From assembly GCA_015680685.1 (NCBI GenBank), contig MNCI01003829.1, forward strand, positions 350 to 64,349: a DNA stretch of 64,000 nt, in the 5' to 3' direction. The translations under genes and the position numbers were made by a program. The notes under the pieces were generated by a model that was not told the origin of the DNA, did not search any database, and saw only the letters and a program-made list of their open reading frames with translations. The DNA comes from Gnetum montanum (Eukaryota > Streptophyta > Gnetopsida > Gnetales > Gnetaceae). Below, piece by piece: positions 1 through 11,330 of the stretch (within the stretch, counting starts at the first letter, position 1; every line of letters starts with the position of its first letter).

Positions 1-1095
1 CTTTGTGAGTGTCCTGGGAAACAACTTGAGTTTCTACCACTCGTTCTCTATGTTCTGCAAGGCGCAGGCATCATGGAATGCGTATAAATGATGTTGCGGA
101 TCAGTGTTGTATCCCCCTTCAAAGCGTGGGATATTGTTCATGTCTAAACGCTTGATCTGACTATCTTTTAAATGCCTTGTTGGTATTCTCACTGCCTCTG
201 TTATATCGAGCATACTTTGGGTGGCAAGTAGGGATTCATCATGATCGTCTCTTTCATGATGTCTATGGTGTCTACGTTGTTCCCTACTTTCCCTTCGTTC
301 ATGCCCTTGTTCTCTCTTTCGACTATCTCGTCAAGGTCTCTCATTTCGCCTACCTCTATCCTCATCGTTATGCTCTTGATGGCTGTGCCCAGATGTGGAA
401 GGGAAGGATGAGTGATGTGATGAAGGAAAAGAAGAAGGAGAACCATCGCCATGACGATGTTTCTTGCCTTCTTTTCTGTCGCTTTGGCCCCGATCATGAT
501 GACAATCAGAGTGCCCATCCTTGTTATATGTTGTTGTTCCCTCAGTGAATAGTTGGTGTTCACGGGGATCAGAACCAAGGTTGTGTATCGTGGAGCGTAG
601 ATTCTGATACCCCACCTCCTCACTATTGTTAGGAGGGAGAACATCTTTCAACAGAGAATCCATTATGAGTGGTTCACCATCTTCGATTTCACTTAGGAGG
701 TGCGGGACCTCTTTGCCCTTCAACAATGTATGTTGGCTCTCCTGCCTTGAGTCCCTCATATGTTGTGCTGCTGTGGAATGGTAATCCCTCATGTCATGAT
801 CTCCTACAACGTATTCAGCATATAATTCTGTCATGTCGATCTATGCCAAAGCACGGAAAAGCATTTTGGGGACTCCACGATCCGGAGGTAACACAATGTT
901 ACCTTGCAAGTCTCTCCAGCGCATCTGTTCATCCTGATGGAGGATAAAAGTAAAGTTTGGTATGTACTCATCGGGATGAGTATATACCACTTGGTATTGT
1001 TGAGGAATCGGCAGATTTAGGTTATGTGTTTTTGATTGCCGACTGTTCTTTGTATTATCCCTAGGTGGTGAATTGCTTTTGTTAGAAGAAGACAT
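1..1095 (-). pseudogene. Athila-like gag, 5' two thirds (element A)
   Basis: Reads leftwards from an ATG at 1095 in a single frame to the window edge, with in-frame stops at about 841 and 331. The product starts with a Ser/Asn-rich leader, then has a PQQYQVVYTHPDEYIPNF stretch and a charged Arg/Glu/His region rich in HHDRG-type runs. Around 60-180 it has the LDMNNIPRFEGGY segment that begins the capsid-like part. The gag of element F (37,025 onward) matches it closely all along, so the family assignment is firm. Gag forms the particle that packages element RNA in the cytoplasm. Only two stops interrupt about 1.1 kb, so this copy is fairly young. The rest lies outside the window. Confidence 0.8.
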
Positions 1096-1237
1096 TGTTA
1101 TTTATCGGTGTGCTATTTTACCGTTATAAAATTTTTCTTTTAATTAACCCAAAGGTTCATTTGAGCTCCCAATGATGTGAGTGATATCCTATGTTCTACT
1201 TAGCGCACAAACACTTAGTTCTCAGCAACGGTGCCTA
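1096..1237 (-). other. 5' leader and primer-binding site of element A
   Basis: Untranslated stretch between LTR A and gag A. Read on the minus strand, positions 1236-1221 give AGGCACCGTTGCTGAG, immediately after the LTR end. This is a slightly decayed complement of the 3' end of plant tRNA-Asp (TGGCGCCGTTGCCGGGGA), the primer known for Athila elements. Confidence 0.7.
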
Positions 1238-2080
1238 TGATGAGTGGCGAGGTACCCCTACACTCAACGATATGAATACGAGCATAACACACGTGATCCG
1301 GTCGAACTCCGCAAACTAAGTGCCTACATGCCTCATGGAACACTTAAGGTTAATTATTTGTTGTCTTCCCAAACTTACTTGTAGTTTTCACGGTGTATGG
1401 TTAAGTAAGTCTGAGGTATATGATTTTTATATCTTTTTGTGTTTTATCTCCTATGCTATTGAGTTGAAGGGTGAAGAGACAAATTCCTAACTTTAACTAA
1501 TTAACTAAGTCTAAATTAACCTAGCATCAGCATACGTTCCCACTTATCATACACACCCTAAACCAATGCAACTGTGGTTACCAAATGCTAGTCGTTGCTA
1601 GGATCACCACGCATAACGCATGTGCTCGAAGCAGTCATACTGAGGCACTTAACTAGGAGAGAAGGGTTGAGAAAGATTTAATAACTAATAAAGCATGTAA
1701 ATAATGAATAATAAATAACAATAAATAAAATCCTAATTAGCCTATTCCATGCACTGCAAGGTTTATCCAAGAAGCTCGTCTTTATTACCATACACAAACT
1801 TGTGTTCAGGTACAATGTTTGCTCGAATAAAGATCCGTTCACTTTAGGACTCCTACTGTGGGCACATGGAAAATATTCTATCTCTGGAGTGACCAATCTG
1901 CCAGAGTTTCCCTACTGTCTAGCCTACGATGAGAAAACAAGGGAGAGCTGCCTCTTATTTATAGATATAATGGCACACTGCGATATCGCGTACGTGATAT
2001 CGTAGGGGAAGACGCGATATCGCGTACGCTATATTGTGAGGGATGCGATATCACGACGGCCGTGATATCACATCCCATCA
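1238..2080 (-). repeat. 5' LTR of element A
   Basis: On the minus strand it runs from TGATGGG (2080) to CTCATCA (1238) and is followed by the tRNA-Asp primer site. The TATA box TATAAATA lies at 1963-1956. Upstream of it, 1979-2075 carries five GATATC-centred palindromes, GCGATATCGC being the cleanest. Downstream, the CTCTCCCTTGTTTTCTCATC segment and the CACTTAG/GTTCGACCGG segment match both LTRs of F almost base for base. The outer (U3) edge at 2080 is the least certain boundary, because its TGATGG differs from the usual TGATGAG and no target duplication can be seen. Confidence 0.8.
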
Positions 2081-4046
2081 AGCGTTGTGGTTGGGGCCCA
2101 CTGGTGTCAGCGTGTCTTTGCACATTTGCAGCACAAGTGACACTCGTTTGTTGATATTGGGATGCTAACCCTTCTTGTGTCCTTGGTGGTGGCATATAAG
2201 AAGGTGGATTATGAGAATATTGAGGGTGATTTGGATGGTAAGAAGTGTGAGGTGGTGATTCTTCAGGGAATGTCATGTATTGATGGTACTTGGGAGAGTA
2301 GTAGTGGCGATTTGAAGTGGAGGACATCGAACTGGTTGGAGAAGTAAGATGTTGAACATAATATCCGTGAAGTTTTAGCGGGTGTGGCTAATTTGGTGGT
2401 GGCCTCCCTCATGACTATGGTTGCTACCACTACGATTGAGAATGTTGAGGCTAGTAATAAGTCCTACCATGATGGTATGGTTGGTTGTGGGACTATCTGA
2501 AATTACCTTGTGGGAGAGGAAGTCTCCCGAGCATGTGTGTTTGTACAAACTTTGGATTTAAGACACCTGCCCAATACTCCTGTAGATGTAACAATACGGG
2601 GCATTAGTCCTTGGGATGGTCATATATGCATAGGTCACATCCATCATCTTCATCTGTGGTGGAGTCTTTAGCCTCACTTTCATTAGCCACTTTTCTTATC
2701 TACTGAAAAGTGTTCCTAACTATTTCTTGGTTCTGTGCCCTTTATTTTTTGTGCTCACTTAGCATGTGTTGCATAGTCTTCTTTGTGGCTGTTTCAACAA
2801 GATTTGTAATGTTTTTCTCTATCCATTTAGACATCCTATTGAATTTTACTTCTAGATCATCAATAGACTCCTCTATTAGCAAGGTTTGTTGTGGAATCAC
2901 CTTATCAAGAGTGGTTTCATTAAAGAGTTGGGTTCCATTGATGTTTTTCAACATTCTCCCATTTACACATTTCTCCTTCTTCTTTGGCCATACACTCTAT
3001 TATCTCTTTGATCTAATGGGCCTGAAGCTCATATAATTGCCCTAGGACATACATCCCAAGGGTCACCCTTGTCTCATTGCAAAGCCCATATATGATGTGG
3101 TAAAGTTGCTCTTCCTCAGAGAAACCATGGCCTACGCATCAATTCAATAAGACATAATATCTATCTAAGGCCATGTCCAAGGGTTCATGTTGTTCTTGTT
3201 TCCACTTTTGGATTTGTCTCCTCAGATTGAACACTATCTTATAGGTTTGGTATCTTTCATTGAAAAGTTCTAACATTGTAGACCATCATCAGATTAAGTT
3301 TGGTCTCAATGATCAATACTACACCTTGGCTCTATCAATTAGTGTCCTAGTAAATAGCTTAAGCTTTTGCCATTCACTTTCCACATTTTAGAACACATAG
3401 GCATCATGGAAGGCTTGTAAATGATGTTGTAGATTAGAATCATAGCCTCTTGCGAATTTAAGAAGATTATTCATGTCTAGCTTAGGTAGACAACTTTTTT
3501 TGTGATGCCTGCGAGATATCCTAATGGCCTCAGTGATATGCATTAGGCTCTTAGTGGCCAACAGGGGTTCATTGTCATCAAACAAATTGTGAAGGAAATG
3601 TCTATCTCTATTCATTTGATTATGATGATGTTGTCTTTGACCTTTCCCATGGGTTTGATTTCAATTTTTAGCCCAACCTTTTAGTGAAGTATTATCTCTA
3701 TACCTAAATTCATCTTCGTTAAAACTAGGAGTTGAAGGGAAAGAGGAAGATGAGGAACTGGAAGTATTGCCATGGCTTCTATGATGTTCCTCAAGGTCCC
3801 TTAATTTATCATTTGTAGGTTTCAAGGTCTTAGGCCTTGAGGCCTCCCCTAGTTCAAGACTTATGTCATCTCCTCTAAGATTGTCTACCTTAGGTGAATG
3901 TAGTCTCTAGATGTTGTCAAGGCAGTCATGATCATAAGAAACCCTTGCATAAGGTTAATCACTCCAATCTTCTTCATTGTATATCTTGTTAATTCTCCAA
4001 TGTGTTCGTTGTACAGCACATAGTCACTTCCGTGTGAGAGAGACAT
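2081..4046 (-). pseudogene. Athila-like gag (element B), interrupted by A
   Basis: Minus-strand gag of an older element. It starts at an ATG near 4046, passes through an EPLLATKSLMHITEA segment (about 3560), and then the capsid-like GHGF...QLYHIIYGL...TRVTLG block (about 3130-3020). It ends in a proline-rich tail (SPKYHQYMTFPEESPPHTSY, about 2290) homologous to the tail of gag F near 39,200. Many stops and shifts occur. The gag tail runs straight into the U3 end of LTR A at about 2080, so element A inserted into this gene and the rest of B lies left of the window. Confidence 0.7.
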
Positions 4047-4170
4047 TGTTCTTGGTTTATGGTGTGTGTGAGTCAATAGCTTTGAAAGATATATCATTAA
4101 TTCCTTTACAACGATCTTGTATAATATAGCTAATCTAGATAACTAGCTCCATCCTCGTTAATGATGCCAA
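4047..4170 (-). other. Leader and primer-binding site of element B
   Basis: Short AT-rich leader. On the minus strand 4169-4152 reads TGGCATCATTAACGAGGA, aligned to the tRNA-Asp complement TGGCGCCGTTGCCGGGGA with several substitutions, and it directly follows the CTCATCA end of LTR B. Confidence 0.6.
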
Positions 4171-5006
4171 TGATGAGCAATGAGGTACCCCTGCGCTCAA
4201 GCGTTCACGCACAATTTGGTCAAATTCCATGGATGGGACTAGTTGTGGCATCTAGATTGTTATGCTTTGATCATAGTTTGTTGTCTTCCCACTTAGACTA
4301 GTGGTAGCTTTGTCATGTATGGTTTAGTCTAAAGTGAGACGTATGATATTTCGTAACTCTATGCTACTCCTAGTGATGAAAAGAGATAAATTGATTAACT
4401 AATGAATAATGAAAAATAAAGCCTAAATTAGCCTATGGTGATGGTATCCACTCTTAATCGACCATAGACATCTTGGACTTCATGGAGCTACTTTTGGGTT
4501 TACCAAGTGTACATCACTGGTTGTGCCAAACTATACACCTCTGGGTGACCAAGTATTTACACTTAAATGCTTGTGATTAAGGCGTATACATCCCACTTAA
4601 CAACAAGAATAGTAAATAACAATAAATGGAAATGTTTAACTAAAGAACGCATTGAATAATTAAAGCAATAGTATTAATTTAAGTGGATGCTGCAATGATG
4701 GAAGTAATCTCGATCTTTATTGCCAGTCATGTAACGTGTCCAAGTACATCACACTTGAACAAAGGTGCCATACAATTACAAACATCATACTGCAGGCATG
4801 CATTGGGGATAATAGAAAGAAAAGAAACTAAAAAAAACTATTTCTAAGATTTGCAAAAATTGTCCTATCTAGAAGCCCAAGTATAGTATTTATAGGCAAG
4901 GTCCAGATGAGGTGACATCGATTATCCTACATCGCTTATTAGCCCTGACATCAGGTACATAACGTCAGCGCTTCAATGTTGGGGCCCATCAAATCACATC
5001 TCATCA
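4171..5006 (-). repeat. 5' LTR of element B
   Basis: Minus-strand LTR from TGATGAGATGTGATT (5006) to CTCATCA (4171). The TATA box TATAAATA is at 4894-4887. The U3 carries different palindrome-like words from LTR A (CTGATGTCAGG, and two copies of ATCGATGT or GCGATGT) within 4905-4975. The U5 part shares the GGTACCTCATTGCTCATCA ending and several blocks with the other Athila-like LTRs in the window. Confidence 0.75.
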
Positions 5007-6330
5007 ACATGTAATCCATAAGGATCCCCATACTTCTTTAGTCTCTATTCCAAAGGGAAACAACTTTTGACCTATTAATAAGGCATGTTTTCTTACACTT
5101 TCCCCTACTTAAAAGAAGCAATGTCCTAAGTCTTCATCATATGCTTTGCCAAATTTGGAGAGCCATATAGATATCGTGTTTCCTTTTTAAAGTAGAAGAA
5201 AATAATTTTTTTATGATATAATAAGAGTTTTTTTTAATAAAATATAAAAAAATTGAATTAATAGGCATTTGTAATATATATATATAATTTTTTAGGTTTA
5301 TTTGTCACTGGGGCTATATTATATTACTTTTAGTAAACTTTGCACCACTTGTTACATATATATATATATAAGGCATCTCTTGGAAATTTGTATCATGGAA
5401 TCATCAATATAATTTCAAAAATAATTTGACTATTTTACCATCAATTCATCAATAGACTTTAATATCATTTATCATTATTTACTCAATCTTGAAAGTTAAA
5501 CAATCACAATTTGGGATATTTACTATTTCAAACATAGCTTAGTAATTTCATAACATTTTTTTAGTGATTTTAGATTTATTAAAAAGATATAATAGATAGC
5601 TATGTGTAGCTGAAATTTTAGTTCAATAGCTATTGCGGTTTGGGAGAAATTAGTTTAATAATTTCACAAATTTTCTGAATCCTGAATTTTTATTAGAACA
5701 AATAATAGTTAATGATTAGATCATTTCTCCATCATCGAATAATATTTCATGTGATATTAGATTTATCTGAAATCTTATATTTGTGTAAAGGTTCATGTTA
5801 AATTTTAGCATTAGAAACTTAATAACTTTTGCATTATCATCTCTCAAAATTGTACTACTAGAATTGCTATGATTTTTGATAGATTAGAAAGAACATAATA
5901 TAACCTCAACATCTAGATTTTTTTGTAGTACTTCTTTTTTCCAAATTGTAGAGAACTTCTTGAACTTTCCAAAAATATAAATTTTATTATTTGATTCTTT
6001 GTGAAGTCAAGGTAACTAAACAATTCTTTTACTACTTGAAATTCCTTCACATCGAGGATATTGAGTAACTCAAAGCCCATCTGATAATTATAAAAAATAA
6101 GGTTTAATAGCTAGGGTCATTGAATATAAAGCATAAATATTGAACTCAACCTAACATCCAATGAAGACATAAGAATTCTCATGTGACCTAAGTTAAGAAA
6201 GAAAGGACTTGCCTTTTTTCATGCAAATGATACTAATCTTTCTACTTAGAGTGAGACTTGCTTAAATGAAAACCATTTTACTACACTTGTAGTGATACAA
6301 ATATGTATTCTTCTAGAGGTACTCATTCCT
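5007..6330. other. AT-rich stretch, no gene recognised
   Basis: No ORF longer than about 60 codons and no recognisable domain on either strand. Holds short TA runs (5271-5285, 5358-5372). Probably decayed transposon sequence, but I cannot name the family. Confidence 0.5.
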
Positions 6331-6520
6331 TCATCTTCAAACTTGTGCTTGCTACTTGAAGTCATAATCTTATGCTCCTTACTTGGAGTTAATCATGTGC
6401 TTCCTACTTGAAGATATAGTCTTAATCCTATGCTTCTTACTCAAAGACACAGTTAAGAATATATACTACCTACTTAGAGTTTCCATCAAAAACATGTACT
6501 CCTTTCTTGAAGTTACTATA
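6331..6520. repeat. Degenerate short repeats around TACTTGAAG
   Basis: Five or six imperfect units of roughly 30-45 bases recur, each with a core like TGCT(C/T)CTTACTTGAAG (for example near 6350, 6380, 6408, 6445, 6470 and 6510). The small plus-strand ORF here only reflects the repeat. It lies just downstream (minus strand) of the decayed gypsy gag at 6,600-8,100 and may belong to that element. Confidence 0.45.
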
Positions 6521-6599
6521 TTGTATTCTCTCTCTCTCCCTCTCCACCCATCCATGTGCTTGCTCTTTTTTTAATAATAGACTCAATTCATAAAGAAAG

Positions 6600-8100
6600 A
6601 AATAATACTAAGCTAACCATGTTTTCATCCTCTTGGCATTTACTATCTAGTTTGGATATCAAATCCTCCACCTTATGCTAAGATGGTAAGGCCATCATGC
6701 ACTTGCTACATAAAACTTAAAAGTGTCATCTATTACTCTTGGTTATCCCCATTGAAGATCATCAATGGAGCATGAGGCTAATGCTCAATTGTGTTTAACC
6801 TATGATTCTAATCCGATTCATTACCACCACTTCTAAATCAAACATTCTGAGAAAATTCTCAAGCATAATGCTCTCCACCATAGATGCAGCATTTTAAACC
6901 TTAACACCTCTAAGGATATTAAGAGAATCCTTCAAAGCATGGTTGTTTATTCCACAACTCATTCTACTCTTGAGAAGCTTAATGTTTTCCATACCCTATG
7001 GAAAAGGTTTGTTTACCTAGAGTTAGGGTAGTATATGAGCCTCTGAAACCACCCAAATTAGCATGATCATTCCCTATCCAAGACTTATTACTCTATTTCT
7101 TGCTCTTGATCATCTATTCCACTACATCCTTATCTTTCTTTTCCACATTGTAATAGTCAAATAACCAATAACTAGGATGGCCTTCTTGAATACTGTGATT
7201 TTAAAAGTCTTGAGTTTATGCTGAACTCAAGGTTTGAGGCCATTGAGAAATAGTTTGTATTTTTCATCTTCCTTCATATTTAGGATTTGCATGATGATAT
7301 TTTGATATTTCCAAATATATTCCTCCATTTCTCTATTGTGTCAATTTTCTTTTAACTTAGCTAAGGGTTTGTTAATGGAAGTATTTGCATGGAAGTTCTC
7401 AATCAAAGCTTCTTTAAATTGTTCCTAGGTCCTAATGGAGCTATTAATCCCTACTTTCCTTCTTGAAGAATGTCAAGCCACTAGATTTTTTCTATTTCAC
7501 CCAAGAATTAGGCAACAATGTGAGCTTGTTTTTCTATGGCATATTCATACATCTCTAGAAACTCCTTTATCTTAAAGAGAAAAGCATCAATAATAGCATC
7601 ATCTCTATCACCTTTATAAATTTTTGGTTTTTTTACTTGAAACTTGAAAACATATCAACTCGGTCCTGATAATAGTGTGTTTACTTACATAGTTAGTTGA
7701 TCTTTCATGACCCTAATCTCACCTCCCAATTTCTTTTTTAAGGTCTCAATCTTATTTTGTTGGCTCTGAAATAGGCTTATTGGATTTCTAACAATAACTA
7801 TAGCTCCTATTTTTCATCTTGAAGCTCCTAGTTGGCAAGCTAAAGATCATCAATAACATCTCCAAGTAGCTCCACCTAGTTTCTTAACATAAATTTTTAA
7901 GTTAGGGTAAGTTTGTGTATAGTGCTAGAGCCCAACTCTAAAAGGAAAGGAACTTCCATTGGATCAATCATCTCTTCTATCATATGAGTCTTTTCTATCA
8001 GAGATTTACTATGTAAGATGTTGTTGTCTACTTGCCACAACTAGCCCCATACTTCTCACAGTTTTTCAAAGGATTCAAAAATATCTCTTTCATTAGTCAT
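6600..8100 (-). pseudogene. Gag of a different Ty3/gypsy element
   Basis: Minus-strand coding remnant from an ATG at 8100 (MTNERDIFESFEK). The N-terminal half is predicted coiled coil (about 7870-7690). It is followed at about 7650-7420 by a Retrotrans_gag-like core: KIYKGDRDDAIIDAFL, then EFLEMYEYAIEKQAHIVA, then GEIEKI. At about 7340-7210 comes the typical EEYIWKYQNIIMQILNM...DEKYKLFLNGLKP segment. These words match the canonical gypsy capsid order (WI...L..YF, then F...Y...F..L, then F..GL) but not the Athila gag elsewhere in this window. Many stops are present, and no protease or RT was recognised downstream. Confidence 0.6.
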
Positions 8101-8990
8101 TTTCATATCCTTGTTCTTATGCACATCCTCATACACATTCACATCATGGTGCATTTCCTTGTGCACATGACTATCCTAACTATCATCTCCAACTAGTCCA
8201 TTGTAAGGATTAGGACCAAGAGGAGTATTATAAAGATTTTGGCTCCCTTTGCTTTTCTTTTTATGTGTTATAGTGGTGCACAAATTAAGAATAATGAATC
8301 ATGAACTACCATTCATCATGCACCACAAAACATGGCTTTAATAGTAAGTGTAGCAACACTACTCTAGAGAAGTACCATTTAACACCATCATTGAGTTTAA
8401 AACTAGCTAATTGTTCTAGAGTAAACCCAAGATGCACTAAATCTCAACATTTACAACACTTGCATGCACAATATAAGTGTATATAACACATTAGTCTATA
8501 GGTTATGAGTGTAGTGAGTAGCCCTCATGAAATCATGTAAGTAATAAGACCAATGTAACATACACATACACAAGACCATAACAAGTACTAGCAATCACAT
8601 AAGAGTTACTATTTCCCTAAAAGACCTAAGACATGTTCCTACACCAACAAATATAGTCCTAAGCCATGATTTGAAGAGAAGGGTGGTAACCTAAGCATTG
8701 CAGCTGAAACTCCTCTGTAAGCTTACATATCCTTGTGACATAGTACATAAAGAAATTTGGGTCATGTAGTTATTTGGTGATAGTTGTAATAGCATGAAAC
8801 CTATGAGAATGTCCACACTCATCCACCCTCATTCTAGATCGAAACAACCTTCAATCCACTAACTAGATATGTTTTCCTATAATATATACTAAAATTTGAA
8901 GATAAGATGATTTGAGCCTTTAATCTTTCACTTGTTATTATAATTGCATACCACTATTCTACCTATCCAATTAAGATTGTAACTATTTTG
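8101..8990. other. AT-rich stretch, possible leader or LTR of the 6.6-8.1 kb element
   Basis: No coding sequence recognised. By position it would hold the leader and 5' LTR of the minus-strand gypsy element, but I could not find a matching second LTR, so this is only a guess. Confidence 0.3.
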
Positions 8991-9160
8991 TGCAATGAGT
9001 TGTTAGCCTAGTGGTAAGATTCTTGATTTGAATGCTTTAAGTCATGGATTTGATTATAGGGGACAATCCTAAGTTATAAAGTTCTAATTAAACTATATAT
9101 CAAGGGTGTACTTATATTATAATTATTTTAGGATTCCAAAACCCCATCATAATGGTCATC
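8991..9160 (+). repeat. tRNA-derived SINE-like sequence
   Basis: TAGCCTAGTGG at 9004-9014 fits the pol III A-box consensus (TRGCNNAGTGG). About 42 bases later, 9046-9062 reads GGATTTGATTATAGGGG, a three-mismatch version of a B-box region (GGGTTCGATTCTAGGGG). The spacing is right for a tRNA-like internal promoter, but the stems of a true tRNA do not close. A tRNA-derived SINE or decayed tRNA pseudogene is the best reading. The 3' end is not defined. Confidence 0.4.
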
Positions 9161-10257
9161 CAAGATACATGTGCTAGTACAATAAAATTAGTGTAAGTTA
9201 AGACATAACATAGACATTTTTCTCAAATGATGTGCTTTACATAGAATTAATGGTATACAATCAAGTTCCTTTTAAAATATATAATTTTTATAATTTCTGT
9301 TTGAAAGTATTATTTTTTCTTTTTCTTTTTTTAAAGGAGGAGATATGATACAATGTTCATTTTAGTTCAACATAATTAGAAACTACAACATATTGCTATA
9401 AAATCATTGTCAAAATCATTATCAAAATGGAGTATTCATCTAATGAAGATGTAAAAAGATTATAAGTGTAGGCTATAAACTAATAAATAGCTTCAACCTC
9501 TAATGGCATCATCTCTATTTCAAGAAGTATCTTATCATATTGTATCCATCTTTTCACTTTAAATTCATTAAGTATAAAAAGCTTCTAAACTTCTTTTATT
9601 TATTTTTAATATTTATTTGGTAGATCAAGACCCCATATAACACCCATAAAGAAAAGTGAGTTGAACAATAGCATTATAAAAAGACCTTTTTTTTACTACA
9701 TTGTACTAAGAAGCCTTCTACAGTAGCACTTATATTACTAGTCCTTGCTAAGAAAGTTCTTTTTTATCTAAATAAAAATTCTCTTTATATATAGAGAATT
9801 TACTAACATCCTCATATTTAAATGAATCAATAAAATGTTATACAATTATTAAGGAAGGTTGCATTTGTACTTATTTAAAATTATCATTATTCTTTTCTAA
9901 ATGATGTTATCCTTTTCTCATAAACAACTTTTTTTATTAAGAAGAGTACAAATCCGAAGACCATGACCTTCTTGATTATAATAGCTATAGCATGGCTTTC
10001 ATGAGAAAAGTAGAAGCATGTTGCATACATGACTAAAAAGAAGCCAAAAAGTTTTTGGAAGTATTTTTAGTGCAAAGTCTTCCTATTGCTTAATATATCT
10101 TTTTTTTTAATTTGTACTTTTTATAATAATCTCTTTTTAGGAGAATTTGATAATTATTGTTTTAATTTTTTTCATGCATTCCTCCATTTTAGTCTAAATG
10201 AATTAATAAAAGGCATTAACAGATTGACTATTAAAAAAGACATTGATTCTAGTGATT
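9161..10257. other. AT-rich stretch left of element G, nothing recognised
   Basis: Long A/T runs, no coding domain seen on either strand. The last five bases before LTR G are TGATT, but the other end of G is lost, so a target duplication cannot be tested. Confidence 0.4.
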
Positions 10258-11109
10258 TGATGAGTGGCAAATTAGACCCTATGCCCAATAATACAAATCA
10301 CAAGCATGCATGTTCAACCTAGTTAAATTCTATAGACTCAAATAGTATGTGTATCTAGATAGCTACATTATTGATCATTGGTCATTATCTTCTCAATCAT
10401 ACTTATGTGGCCTAGTATGTATGATTAAATGTGATTGAGGTGTACAATGTTAAGGTTGTTGTGGCCATATTGAAATATTAAAATCTAACAAATCTAGTAT
10501 GTGGTAAAGTAAATTCTAACCTAGCCTAAGGTAATGAGTATCCATTCCTAGCTTATGGTACATGTTCTAAACTCATGTACTCACTATTAGGGTTACCAAA
10601 CATTATATCACTATGTGAACTAAGTGATAACATTCTTGGGATTACCAAGTAAATATGTATCTATGCTCAATACTAGTTACACTCATTCCACTAATTTATT
10701 AACATGTCTGGGAAAGTAAATATTATGCTAAGTGCATTAATAAATTAAATTTTTTAAGTAAGAATATTATTAAACAATATCAAGTGTTGCAATGATGATA
10801 AATAAATCTTGATCTTGTTATCATTATGAAAATGTATTCAAGTATATAATTACTCAAATAAGATTCTAAAAAATCCACTTAGTTTATACTATGATTACTC
10901 ATTGACAAATTGTAACTTTCATGAAAATAAACTATAAGAGCTTCACTAAATTATGATTCAAAAGGTATATTTAATGCAATAGGTGACAAGTATTTATAAA
11001 CTTCACCACCTCGAAATATTTCATATCTACAATGTCATATAAAAGCCTATAACATTGTAGCTATGACATCACAGCTATGACTTCATAGCATGTAGAAAAT
11101 ACTTCATCA
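10258..11109 (-). repeat. 3' LTR of element G
   Basis: Minus-strand LTR from TGATGAAG (11109) to ACTCATCA (10258). The TATA box TATAAATA is at 10998-10991. Between it and the outer end lie several ATGACATC / GCTATGA words (11044-11090), the family's palindromic motif. Its inner blocks align with the LTR of E (20,978-21,844) and less well with those of F. The GTGGGTA tract abuts it at 11110-11116. Confidence 0.75.
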
Positions 11110-11330
11110 TACCCACATAATCGACTAAAAACTTGTTCTTAATTTAAACAAAATTGACATATAATTTGTTACAAAATTGTAGAGGTAATTCAACTAATTA
11201 AATTTAATTTTGTGTTACATTCAAGTGATTTACAAAATGTTAAAATACTAAACACATTAAAAAGATTACAAAAATTTGGAGGTTTTCAAAATCTCTAATA
11301 AATCTTCATGTTGTTATAGTTGGTGATGGC
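11110..11330 (-). other. 3' untranslated region and polypurine tract of G
   Basis: On the minus strand it ends GTCGATTATGTGGGTA immediately before the LTR, the counterpart of GTCATGGGGGTA in F (42,336-42,347) and GTTGTGGGGGTA in N3 (58,036-58,047). This is the plus-strand priming site of the element. The rest is AT-rich and non-coding. Confidence 0.55.

Noticed and set aside
201-644. 147-codon minus-strand ORF
   Set aside because: Overlaps the gag frame of element A in another frame on the same strand; the gag frame matches F, D and E, this one does not.
5007-6330. Possible copia RT on the minus strand
   Set aside because: A few suggestive words only; no catalytic or framework motif could be confirmed.
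6383-6574. 63-codon ORF with hydrophobic repeats
   Set aside because: Encoded by degenerate short repeats; no gene support.
9004-9062. Functional tRNA gene
   Set aside because: A and B boxes are present, but the acceptor and anticodon stems do not pair and the B box has three changes.
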